Source: a bacterium
GTDB lineage: Bacteria > Patescibacteriota > Minisyncoccia > UBA11713 > 2-01-FULL-45-33
DNA: 34,897 nt
Direction: 5' to 3'
NCBI GenBank assembly: GCA_030648495.1
Contig: JAUSHV010000030.1
Span: 1-34,897, forward strand
Under the pieces are notes generated by a model. The model had not been told where the DNA came from, did not search any database, and saw only the letters and a list, made by a program, of their open reading frames with translations. The position numbers and the translations under genes are program-made. Below, piece after piece: positions 1-8,015 of this stretch (its first letter is position 1; the number at the start of each line of letters is the position of its first letter).

Positions 1-186
1 TCCAAAAAAGGCAGATATTTCTTTGGTTGCTCCAAATGGCCTAAGTGTGATTTCGTCGCCTGGGCGCTCCCCGGATCTCCCGAAGATATAAAACAAAAAG
101 AAAGGGCGGCTGCTAAAGCCGCAGCCGCAGAAAATTCTGGAGAAAAAGAAAAAGCCCCCGAAGAGGCTTTCAATACGCCGATGTAG
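1..186 (+). CDS. topA: DNA topoisomerase I, C-terminal zinc-finger end (partial, 5' truncated by window)
   Basis: Frame 1 reads SKKGRYFFGCSKWPKCDFVAWALPGSPEDIKQK...TPM*; 'GRYFFGCSKWPKCDF' is the topoisomerase C-terminal Zn-finger motif; the K/A/E-rich tail is typical. Confidence 0.85.
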   Translation, partial: SKKGRYFFGCSKWPKCDFVAWALPGSPEDIKQKERAAAKAAAAENSGEKEKAPEEAFNTPM

Positions 187-1228
187 GCGTACGGTGATGA
201 GGTTGTTTGGAATCTCTGCCGGAAATCCATTCGATTAGATCGAGAGGAAGTATGGTCCAATAAGCAGGATGGTCGAGAAACAAGCCTTCATTTAATCTTT
301 CTAAAATTTCATAGTTGGTTACGGTGTCCGCGGCGCGAATAGCAATTTCATCAAGGCTATGCCTATGAATAACAGCCCCTGAATCAACTTTAGCAGCCAA
401 TTTGGAATTATATACCAAAACGCCTTGATGCCTTTTGGCTTTGGGTATTTCGTAATCTGCAATCGCGGCAATTTGCCCGATATTTGAAAGTTCTTTAAGA
501 GTGCTTCCTTCTTTTTTGGCACGACCTTGATAAAGTACTGGAGCGAGTTTGGCTAGTTTATAGAAACGGAAAATATATGCTTCATCTAATGGTGGAAAAT
601 AAGTATTCATCACCGAAACATCTCCGCCAAAGGACGTCGGGAAACGATGCACTAACAAAGTCACTAGCCTTGCGGCGTCCCACCCGGCCTCTTCATAGAT
701 ATTAATCGGGTCTCCTGCAAACTTAGTTTTTAAAACATCAATGAGCTCTCTGATATTCCAAAAGCGCCATTCCAAAAAAGGGATGTCCGTCACTCCGCAA
801 AAAAATTTCCGTGCGGTTTCCAAATTTTCAAAATGAGGTTCAAGCAGCTCCGCAGTAATCGGCAATTCCCCAAAAGCCCGTAGAAAACATCTGTCCATTG
901 CAAAAGCGCCTGAAAAATTTTTGCCTCCCGGATTTTCAACTTCGAATTTTTTTGGAAATTCCGGAAGCCAATAAGCAAAATTGATTGCTCCGGTCACAAT
1001 TACCCACCTTGCAAAAGCCGTATCAGATGCCGGATAAAGCCCGGGAATAGTCCAATGCTCTATTTTTTTGCCTTGCAATTTCAACCACAAAACATATTTA
1101 TTCAGCGCTTCGTCTGAAATATGCACCCTTGAAGCGAGGGTTTCGGGCCATTTTTTTTGAAGTTTACGCCAATTCTTGACCACTTCCTGATCGCACGGCA
1201 AATAATTTGTTAGCATCAAAATTCTCAA
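170..1228 (-). CDS. Queuosine-5'-phosphate N-glycosylase/queuosine salvage protein (Qng1/DUF2419-like)
   Basis: Blocks resembling the eukaryotic Qng1 (C9orf64) family as remembered: 'WVIVTGAINFAYW', 'PITAELLEPHFENLETARKFFCGVTDIPFLEWR', 'FYKLAKL', 'IAAIADYEIPKAKRHQGVLVYNSKL', 'HSLDEIAIRAADTVTNYEIL'. 3' end overlaps topA tail-to-tail. Confidence 0.75.
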   Translation of the reverse strand: MRILMLTNYLPCDQEVVKNWRKLQKKWPETLASRVHISDEALNKYVLWLKLQGKKIEHWTIPGLYPASDTAFARWVIVTGAINFAYWLPEFPKKFEVENPGGKNFSGAFAMDRCFLRAFGELPITAELLEPHFENLETARKFFCGVTDIPFLEWRFWNIRELIDVLKTKFAGDPINIYEEAGWDAARLVTLLVHRFPTSFGGDVSVMNTYFPPLDEAYIFRFYKLAKLAPVLYQGRAKKEGSTLKELSNIGQIAAIADYEIPKAKRHQGVLVYNSKLAAKVDSGAVIHRHSLDEIAIRAADTVTNYEILERLNEGLFLDHPAYWTILPLDLIEWISGRDSKQPHHRTPTSAY

Positions 1229-1259
1229 ATCTAGCTATAGATTAACAAATACCATGTCA

Positions 1260-1288
1260 TTGTCAATTGATAATTCGCGCGCTAAAAT
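1260..1288 (+). promoter_or_regulatory. Putative sigma70-type promoter of rel
   Basis: TTGTCA (1260-1265) - 17 bp - TAAAAT (1283-1288), predicted TSS within a few nt of the ATG at 1298. Confidence 0.5.
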
Positions 1289-1297
1289 ATTATTACA

Positions 1298-3010
1298 ATG
1301 TCTTGGGAAGAATATGAAAAAAAACTTACCGAACTCGGCTATAAAGAAGCTGCGGTAGAAAAAATAAAACCTGTTTTTCTATTTGCCGGGAAAACACATG
1401 AACATGAAAAAAGGGAGTCGGGAGAGCCATATTTCATCCATCCCATAGCCGTATCTTTGAGCATTGCTCATCTAAAGCTTGATGCGGATACAATATCGGC
1501 CGCACTTCTGCATGACGTTGTAGAAAACCAAGGAGTAAAAATAGAAACGATAAAAAAACAATTCGGGCCTGAAGTGGCTTTTTTAGTTGAAGGAGTTACC
1601 AAGGTAGACAAGGTCCGCTACCGCGGTGTAGAGCGCGCGATAGAATCATTAAGAAAAATGTTCCTGGCTTTGGCAGAGGACATCCGCGTCGTCATCATCA
1701 AACTCATGGACAGAAAACACAATATGGAAACGCTTGGGCCTTTGCCGCCTGACAAACAAAAAAGGATTGCTCTCGAAACCCTGGAACTCTATGCTCCCTT
1801 GGCCGACCGTCTGGGAATGTGGGAGATAAAAGCAAAATTGGAAGATCTGGCGTTCCCATACATTTATCCTGATGAATACAAATGGCTGCAAGACCAGATT
1901 AAAGAAAGAAAAGCGGTGGGCGAAGAATATTTAAAAACATTAAAACCCATAATCGAAGACGCGTTAAAAAAAGAAGGTATCGAAAAAATGCGTATTGTTT
2001 ACCGCGCCAAAAATCTTCTTTCAATCTGGAGAAAGCTTCTCCGGAACGAAATGAATTTCGACCGCATCATGGACCTGATCGCCATGCGGATTATCGTGGA
2101 TTCGGTGGAAGAGTGCTACAAAGCTCTGGGTATTTTGCATAAAGTGTGGAAACCTGTTCCGGGCCATATAAAAGATTTCATCGCGCTTCCAAAGCCAAAC
2201 GGCTACCAAAGCTTGCATACTTATGTCTTCGGCCCGGGGAAAAAAATTGTAAGCTTCCATATAAGAACGGAGGCTATGAATGAAGAAGCCGAACATGGCA
2301 TCGCTGCGCACTGGTTCTATGAAGCAGGCGGGAAAAAAGCGATCACCAAAAAGATGGACGAACAAAAATTCGCATGGGTCCGCCAGCTGCAGGAATGGCA
2401 GAAGGAACATGCTGACGGAGGAAGCGCCGAAACTTTATCGGCGCTCAAAATTGATTTTTTTAAGAACAGGATATTTGTTTTCACCCCAAAGGGCGATGTA
2501 ATAGACCTTCCTGAAGGAGCCACGCCAATCGATTTTGCCTACCATGTACATTCGGAAATCGGAAACAAAATGTCCGGAGCCAAAATTAATAATAAAATGG
2601 TCCAGTTTTCGCATAAGCTCGCCTCCGGAGACACGGTCGAAATATTGACTCAAAAAAACAAAAAACCGACCAAAGATTGGCTGGAATTCGCAAAGACATC
2701 TTTAGCCAAAGGGCATATCAGGTCTTTTTTAAGAAAAGAAGGAATTCTAGAGGTGCCGGCCAAGAAAAAAGAGAAATTCGAAGCCGTAATGACAGTAAAA
2801 GATCGGTTAGGGCTTCTCCGCGACATCACAACTGTGTTTTCTAATTTGAATATTAACATTGTCGGGACAAAATCAGGCGCTCTTACCCGCGAACATCACC
2901 GCATTACAATCGGCTTTTTACCAAACAAAAAAATATCTCACACAAAAATCCTCACCTCGCTCAAGCAAATCAAGAATGTTGAAAGCGTGGCGATTAAAGA
3001 GATAAAATAG
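1298..3010 (+). CDS. rel: RelA/SpoT-family (p)ppGpp synthetase/hydrolase (HD, synthetase, TGS, ACT)
   Basis: HD region 'AALLHDVVEN', 'DRKHNMETL', 'YAPLADRLGMWEIKAKLEDLAF'; synthetase 'DLIAMRIIV', 'GHIKDFIALPKPNGYQSLHT', 'AEHGIAAHWFYE'; TGS 'VFTPKGDVIDLPEGATPIDFAYHVHSEIGNKMSGAKIN'; C-terminal ACT. Confidence 0.95.
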   Translation: MSWEEYEKKLTELGYKEAAVEKIKPVFLFAGKTHEHEKRESGEPYFIHPIAVSLSIAHLKLDADTISAALLHDVVENQGVKIETIKKQFGPEVAFLVEGVTKVDKVRYRGVERAIESLRKMFLALAEDIRVVIIKLMDRKHNMETLGPLPPDKQKRIALETLELYAPLADRLGMWEIKAKLEDLAFPYIYPDEYKWLQDQIKERKAVGEEYLKTLKPIIEDALKKEGIEKMRIVYRAKNLLSIWRKLLRNEMNFDRIMDLIAMRIIVDSVEECYKALGILHKVWKPVPGHIKDFIALPKPNGYQSLHTYVFGPGKKIVSFHIRTEAMNEEAEHGIAAHWFYEAGGKKAITKKMDEQKFAWVRQLQEWQKEHADGGSAETLSALKIDFFKNRIFVFTPKGDVIDLPEGATPIDFAYHVHSEIGNKMSGAKINNKMVQFSHKLASGDTVEILTQKNKKPTKDWLEFAKTSLAKGHIRSFLRKEGILEVPAKKKEKFEAVMTVKDRLGLLRDITTVFSNLNINIVGTKSGALTREHHRITIGFLPNKKISHTKILTSLKQIKNVESVAIKEIK

Positions 3011-3020
3011 AAGCGTTTTT

Positions 3021-3878
3021 TTACGCGATAGAAATTTGCGTCGGGAGAATTTTGTCGGAGATAGATTTTAGTTCCTCTTCGGAAAAAAATTCAATGGAGA
3101 TTTTGCCTGAGTTGCCTTTGGCTTTGCGCTCAATGTGAACGCGCGTGCCCAAAGCATTCTCCAATTTTTGCTGGAGATTCCGCGTATCCGGGTCAAGCGC
3201 CGCGCGCGCGCGCTCAACAGCTATGCTCCTCGCCGCCCTTTCAGCTTCCCTGACCGAAAGATTACTCGTTAAAATATTCGAATAAAGCTGTTTTTGATCT
3301 TCGGGATGGTCGGTAAGCATCAATAATGGCCGCGTATGCCCTTCTGAAATTTTACCTTCGGCCACGGCCTGCTGCATATCTCCCGGCAAAGTAAGAAGAC
3401 GTAGAGTATTCGCAACTACTTCCCTGCTTTTGCCTATTTTCTCCGCAACTTCGCGTTGAAGCATCCCGAACTCGTCAATCAATTTTTTAAACGCCCGCGC
3501 TTTTTCCATTGGGTTCAAATCCTCTCGCTGAAGATTTTCAACAAGTGCCAATTCCAGTTTCACTTTATTTGAAGTGTCATCGCGGATGATGACCGGAATT
3601 TGTGCGAGCCCAATCAGCTTCGCGGCGCGGAGCCTCCTCTCGCCCGCCAAGAGTTCGTATTCAACGGCTAACCTTGACCCCGCATCGGAGCCTATTTTTT
3701 CTTTTCTCGTCACTACAATAGGTTGTAAAACACCGTATTCCCTGATGGATTCAGCGAGGTCTTTTAGCGCGCCTTCCTCAAATTCCCGTCTTGGCTGATA
3801 AGGGTTGGGCACTATCCTGTCCAGCTCTATCCAAAATACGGATTCTTTTCGTTTTTCTTGTATATTTTGTTGGTCCAT
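3021..3878 (-). CDS. parB: ParB/Spo0J-family chromosome partitioning protein
   Basis: 'IVPNPYQPRREFEEGALKDLAESIREYGVLQPIVV', 'YELLAGERRLRAAKLIG', 'ALVENLQREDLNPMEKARAF', 'EGHTRPLL'. Start placed at MDQQNIQEKRK (ATG 3876-3878); the longer ORF reads through the tRNA. Confidence 0.95.
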   Translation of the reverse strand: MDQQNIQEKRKESVFWIELDRIVPNPYQPRREFEEGALKDLAESIREYGVLQPIVVTRKEKIGSDAGSRLAVEYELLAGERRLRAAKLIGLAQIPVIIRDDTSNKVKLELALVENLQREDLNPMEKARAFKKLIDEFGMLQREVAEKIGKSREVVANTLRLLTLPGDMQQAVAEGKISEGHTRPLLMLTDHPEDQKQLYSNILTSNLSVREAERAARSIAVERARAALDPDTRNLQQKLENALGTRVHIERKAKGNSGKISIEFFSEEELKSISDKILPTQISIA

Positions 3879-3895
3879 AATTTTAATAATACCAG

Positions 3896-3976
3896 TGCCC
3901 GAGGTGGGAGTCGAACCCACATGCCTTGCGGCACACGATTTTGAGTCGTGCGCGTCTGCCATTCCGCCACTCGGGC
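3896..3976 (-). tRNA. tRNA-Leu(CAA)
   Basis: Reverse complement GCCCGAGTGGCGGAATGGCAGACGCGCACGACTCAAAATCGTGTGCCGCAAGGCATGTGGGTTCGACTCCCACCTCGGGCA: acceptor GCCCGAG/CTCGGGC, T-arm GTGGGTTCGACTCCCAC, anticodon loop CTCAAAA, class II variable arm. CCA not encoded. Confidence 0.95.
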
Positions 3977-3994
3977 AAATTATCCTCTGGGCTT

Positions 3995-4525
3995 TTACTT
4001 ATATTGTAGCTTTTTAAATAAAACTTCAAGTAGCCAGGCTGAAAAGATACCCACCACCGCTCCTACAAAAATATCCGACGGCCAATGGACGCCTGCAGCA
4101 ACACGGGCCAATCCCATCGAAACCGCCGCCAAAAAAAACAATATACTTGTTTTGGGGTAGTAATAGTAAACGGCAAAAGCCACCGCGAAAGAAAAGGCAG
4201 CGTGTCCCGATGGCATTGCTCCGCCGGTGCTTTCGCTTATCAATTGATGAACGCCCTGCAAAACAGCGAATGGACGAGCCCGGTCCCATATTAAAACTAT
4301 AATCGGCTTAAAAATAAATCTCGCTAAAATTCCTGCGGAGAAAGCATGTACAATGACCCATTTCACGCGCGTTTGATTTTTATCGAACACAAAGAATGCG
4401 AAAACCGCTACTATCATTACATAGAGCAGATATTCGGCTTTAAAAATTATCCCCCAGTCATAAAAATCATTTATCCCCGCCCACGAATTGAGCCAGCGGA
4501 AAATTGAAAGGTCAATTTGATACAT
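3995..4525 (-). CDS. PAP2-family membrane phosphatase (undecaprenyl-diphosphatase BcrC-like)
   Basis: PAP2 motifs 'DRARPF', 'AMPSGHAAFSF', 'RVAAGVHWPSDIFVGAVVG', multiple TM segments. Confidence 0.9.
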   Translation of the reverse strand: MYQIDLSIFRWLNSWAGINDFYDWGIIFKAEYLLYVMIVAVFAFFVFDKNQTRVKWVIVHAFSAGILARFIFKPIIVLIWDRARPFAVLQGVHQLISESTGGAMPSGHAAFSFAVAFAVYYYYPKTSILFFLAAVSMGLARVAAGVHWPSDIFVGAVVGIFSAWLLEVLFKKLQYK

Positions 4526-4543
4526 AGCTATATCTTACCCCAC

Positions 4544-4572
4544 TTGACACTAAAAACAAACGGTGCTAGGGT
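4544..4572 (+). promoter_or_regulatory. Putative sigma70-type promoter
   Basis: TTGACA (4544-4549) - 17 bp - TAGGGT (4567-4572), followed by SD 'cagggaggaa' and ATG at 4604. Confidence 0.55.
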
Positions 4573-4603
4573 GGTGGGAGAAGCAAAAAACAGGGAGGAA
4601 TAT

Positions 4604-4993
4604 ATGGGAGTAAGAATAGCCGATTATCCAGAAACGCCCAAAAATTCAGATAAAATAATGAAGGTGGCAAGATACCACGATCACGAAACAGTAGAAGAGG
4701 TAAATGTGTCGGAGTTGGCAAAGAACATATTGACCGCCGGTAGCAATGTCGCTGGGCGATACGCCTACGTAAAAGATTTCCCGCGCTTCGAATGTTCTAT
4801 CGGGATTCCTGACTTTGTAACGTTGGAAAAAAATATTACGGACTACTTCAGCAAGTATAATGCTGATTGCCTCAAAAGATTTGCCAAAAGAGAAACCGAG
4901 CATACTGCGGAGCGCGTAAAAAACTTAGCCGAAAAACTTGGAATTGCAGTCGAAGAAAGCAAACCAATCAGCGGCGTGCCAATGCTGGAATAA
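4604..4993 (+). CDS. Hypothetical protein (~129 aa)
   Basis: SD AGGGAGGAA 5 nt upstream of ATG 4604; promoter upstream and intrinsic terminator downstream. No recognised family. Confidence 0.7.
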   Translation: MGVRIADYPETPKNSDKIMKVARYHDHETVEEVNVSELAKNILTAGSNVAGRYAYVKDFPRFECSIGIPDFVTLEKNITDYFSKYNADCLKRFAKRETEHTAERVKNLAEKLGIAVEESKPISGVPMLE

Positions 4994-5001
4994 ATTATCA
5001 T

Positions 5002-5033
5002 CCTCGGACTTGTGTCCGAGGGTTTTATTTTTT
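5002..5033 (+). terminator. Intrinsic terminator
   Basis: CCTCGGAC-TTGT-GTCCGAGG perfect 8-bp stem followed by GTTTTATTTTTT. Confidence 0.85.
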
Positions 5034-5843
5034 CGTCAACTCCACCAAATTTTTAAAAAGCATGGCGACGGTAAGAGGACCGACGCCGCCGGGGACGGGA
5101 GTAAAGAGTGATGCTTTTTCAGAAATTTTTGGATCCATGTCGCCGACAACTTTGCTTTTTGATTCTGAAGTTCCGCAATCTATTGCAATAACTCCTTCTT
5201 TTACCATTTCCATTTTTATAAAATTCGGTTTGCCAACGCCTGAAATTAAAATATCGCAGTTTAGTGTATATGCCTTAGAATCAAGAGTATTTTCGTCTAT
5301 AACAGTTACGGCAGCACCTTGATTTATAAGCCATGCCGCAACCGGCTTCCCAACTAAACGCCCTGCTCCCAAAACCACTGCGCGTTTCCCACGCGGTTCC
5401 ACAGAATTTTTTTCTAATATTAACTTAACCGCTCCGACAATCGGAGGCAAAATTTTAGAACGCCCGGATGTAAAAAGCCCGATACTTTTTGAAGAAAGTG
5501 TGTCCGGGTCTTTTTCCGGAATTATCGCATCCAAAATATATTGGGTGTTAATTTGTTTTGGCAGAGGCAACTGGACTATAACTCCCGTATTTTCTTTAAC
5601 ATGAATTACCTCTGAAATTTTTTCGCGCAGCTTGGTCGTGGAAATTTCCTCCGACAATTTATAAACTCTTACATCAATTCCGACTGCGCTGCCGAACTTC
5701 TTTTTTTGCTCCAAAAATTTTTCGGTAACCGGGTCGTTGCCCACTTGAATAACCGCTAACCTGATCTTTTTATCAAATTTTAAAACCTCGCTCGCAAGCG
5801 AGGCCTTTATTTCTTCCGCCAATTTTTTGCCATCAACGATCAT
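5025..5843 (-). CDS. folD: Bifunctional methylenetetrahydrofolate dehydrogenase/cyclohydrolase FolD
   Basis: 'TGVIVQLPLPKQIN', 'GAGRLVGKPVAAWLINQGAAVTVID', 'TPVPGGVGPLTVAMLFKNLVE'. 4-bp overlap with glyA. Confidence 0.92.
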   Translation of the reverse strand: MIVDGKKLAEEIKASLASEVLKFDKKIRLAVIQVGNDPVTEKFLEQKKKFGSAVGIDVRVYKLSEEISTTKLREKISEVIHVKENTGVIVQLPLPKQINTQYILDAIIPEKDPDTLSSKSIGLFTSGRSKILPPIVGAVKLILEKNSVEPRGKRAVVLGAGRLVGKPVAAWLINQGAAVTVIDENTLDSKAYTLNCDILISGVGKPNFIKMEMVKEGVIAIDCGTSESKSKVVGDMDPKISEKASLFTPVPGGVGPLTVAMLFKNLVELTKK

Positions 5844-7000
5844 GATTTTGTTAAAATCCTATCGATCCTTTCCGCAATCTTCACCATATCTTTTTCTTTC
5901 ATTCCTTGGGTTGTAACCGCGGCCGTGCCGACACGGATGCCCGATGGGTCGAATGGGGAGCGTGTATCGTATGGAATAGTATTTTTATTTACTATGATTC
6001 CTTTTTTCTCCAAAAGTTCTTCCGCTGCCTTTCCGGAAATCTCGCGCGCCCAGGTATCCATTAAAAACAAATGCGAGTCTGTGCCGCCGGAAATTATCCT
6101 CCAACCCAATTTGTTAAGTTCCTTTGACAAAGCTCTCGCATTTTTCACAATCTGTTTTGCATATTTTTTGAATGCGGGACTTGTCGCTTCTTTTAGAGCT
6201 ACTGCAACAGCCGCAATTTGATTTACATGCGGACCGCCCTGCAAGCCGGGAAAAACGGCTTTATCGATGGCTTGAGACAATTCTTTTTTTGAAAATATTA
6301 TCGCGCTCCTTGGCCCCCGCAGAGTTTTATGAGTAGTTGTCGTGACGATATCCGCATATGGAAACGGGGAGGGATATGCGCCTCCGGCAACAAGGCCGGC
6401 GAAATGAGACATATCAATCATTAAAAGCGCCTCAACTTCGTCCGCAATTTTTCTTAATTTTTTAAAATCAATAATGCGCGAGTAGGCCGTGAATCCGGCA
6501 ACGATTAATTTTGGTTTTTCTCGCTTAGCTATTTTTCTAATTTCATCGTAATTTAACAACTCCGTTTTTTTATCTACTCCGAAATGAATCCATTTCCAAA
6601 GCTTGCCGGTCGCGCTCACAGAGTGTCCGTGTGTTAGGTGTCCTCCCATCGGAAGCGACATGCCCATTATTTTTGCCCTAAGCGGCACCAGTGCCAGATA
6701 AACCGCGAGGTTTGCGGGAGAACCGGAATAGGGCTGGACATTAACTCCCCACTTTGCAGAAGATAATCTAAAAAGTTTTAATGCCCGCCCTTTCGCCAAA
6801 TTTTCAACTTTATCTACTATTTCATTTCCGCCATAATATCTCTTGCCCGGGTAACCCTCAGCATATTTATTTGTAAAAACCGAACCAAGCACCTTCAAAA
6901 CATCCTCCGAAACATAATTTTCCGACGCGATTAAATTAATCACGTCCTTTTGCCGCCTCTCTTCCAGCTTTATTAACCGCCCAATTTCTTTGTCTCGCAT
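5840..7000 (-). CDS. glyA: Serine hydroxymethyltransferase
   Basis: 'INLIASENYVSEDVL', 'NKYAEGYPGKRYYGGNEIVD', 'VTTTTHKTLRGPRSAIIFSKK' (PLP lysine), 'GLQGGPHVNQIAAVAVALKEA'. Confidence 0.97.
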   Translation of the reverse strand: MRDKEIGRLIKLEERRQKDVINLIASENYVSEDVLKVLGSVFTNKYAEGYPGKRYYGGNEIVDKVENLAKGRALKLFRLSSAKWGVNVQPYSGSPANLAVYLALVPLRAKIMGMSLPMGGHLTHGHSVSATGKLWKWIHFGVDKKTELLNYDEIRKIAKREKPKLIVAGFTAYSRIIDFKKLRKIADEVEALLMIDMSHFAGLVAGGAYPSPFPYADIVTTTTHKTLRGPRSAIIFSKKELSQAIDKAVFPGLQGGPHVNQIAAVAVALKEATSPAFKKYAKQIVKNARALSKELNKLGWRIISGGTDSHLFLMDTWAREISGKAAEELLEKKGIIVNKNTIPYDTRSPFDPSGIRVGTAAVTTQGMKEKDMVKIAERIDRILTKS

Positions 7001-7007
7001 TTTCGTA

Positions 7008-7976
7008 TTATAGCAACGAAATTAACACTTTAGCGAGTTTTTGGCGGGGATTGTGACGGATGAATGGCCCGTCGTCCAAAAGGTCGGCAAAAATATATTT
7101 TGAACTATTATTGTTAGAAACCGAGCTTCTAACAATTGGGGGGTCGATAAATTCCGCCTTTTCTTTTTTGTATCTTTTAAGCACTTTTGCGTGTGGTTTT
7201 CTATTGTTGAAAACGGCATAATCTAAACCGCCGTGCCCTAAATATTTTTCTATCTCGCCTATAAAATCCTCCGCTTTAAAATCATGCGTCTCTCCGAATT
7301 TAGTCATAAGATTACAAACATAAACTTTTTTTGCCTTTGATTTTTTTAACGCCTCCGGAACCCCTTTAACCAAAAGGTTTGGTATGAGGCTGGTATATAA
7401 ATCGCCGGGTCCTATGATGACCAAATCTGCTTCCAAAATCGCATTCTTTGCAGCGGCGTTAATTTTGGCAGAGGGGCTTAGCCAAACTTTTTCTATTTTT
7501 GCGCGCAATTTGGTTTTAGGAATATCTATATTTGTCTCGCCTTTTATTATTTTGCCGTCTGAAAGTTTTGCATTGAGCCTTACGTTGTCCAAAGTAACCG
7601 GCAATACTCTGCCGCGGACATTGAGTACGCGCGAAGCTTCAAGCACCGCGGAGGCAAAATCTCCTTTAATTTTTTCTAATGCGCTTAAAAAAATATTTCC
7701 GAAACTGTATCCGGCCAGTCCACCGCTTTCAAATCTATAATTGAAAAGTTTGCGCAATGTTTCGCTTTCCTGGGAAAGCGCGACTAAAGCCCGCCGCACA
7801 TCTCCGGGCGGCAAAACGCCATATTGGTCGCGCAAAATGCCTGTTGACCCGCCGTCATCAGCCATTGAAACGATAGCAGTAAGATCCAAGGGGTAACCCT
7901 TTAGAGCCGAGAGCACCATAAAAGTCCCCGTACCCCCGCCGATTACCACCACTTTCTTTTTTTTGGATTGCGACAT
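7008..7976 (-). CDS. yvcK: YvcK/CofD-like gluconeogenesis factor
   Basis: 'VVVIGGGTGTFMVLSALKGYPLDLTAIVSMADDGGSTGILRDQYGVLPPGDVRRALVALS', 'VIIGPGDLYTSLIPNLLVKGV'. Confidence 0.95.
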   Translation of the reverse strand: MSQSKKKKVVVIGGGTGTFMVLSALKGYPLDLTAIVSMADDGGSTGILRDQYGVLPPGDVRRALVALSQESETLRKLFNYRFESGGLAGYSFGNIFLSALEKIKGDFASAVLEASRVLNVRGRVLPVTLDNVRLNAKLSDGKIIKGETNIDIPKTKLRAKIEKVWLSPSAKINAAAKNAILEADLVIIGPGDLYTSLIPNLLVKGVPEALKKSKAKKVYVCNLMTKFGETHDFKAEDFIGEIEKYLGHGGLDYAVFNNRKPHAKVLKRYKKEKAEFIDPPIVRSSVSNNNSSKYIFADLLDDGPFIRHNPRQKLAKVLISLL

Positions 7977-8015
7977 ATAACTATATTAGAACGACTTTGA
8001 AAAAGAAGGAGTAAC

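Noticed and set aside
2021-2410. 129-aa minus-strand ORF inside rel
   Set aside because: Antisense to conserved RelA/SpoT synthetase motifs.
3190-3220. CG dinucleotide run (gcgccgcgcgcgcgcgctc) as possible Z-DNA or regulatory site
   Set aside because: Explained by Arg/Ala codons (VERARAALD) in parB.
3879-3962. ParB ORF extension upstream (MADAHDSKSCAARHVGSTPTSGTG...)
   Set aside because: The extension is a translation of the tRNA-Leu gene; the true start is the ATG at 3878.
4867-5322. 151-aa plus-strand ORF overlapping folD
   Set aside because: Lies antisense to folD and reads through the terminator; no family features.
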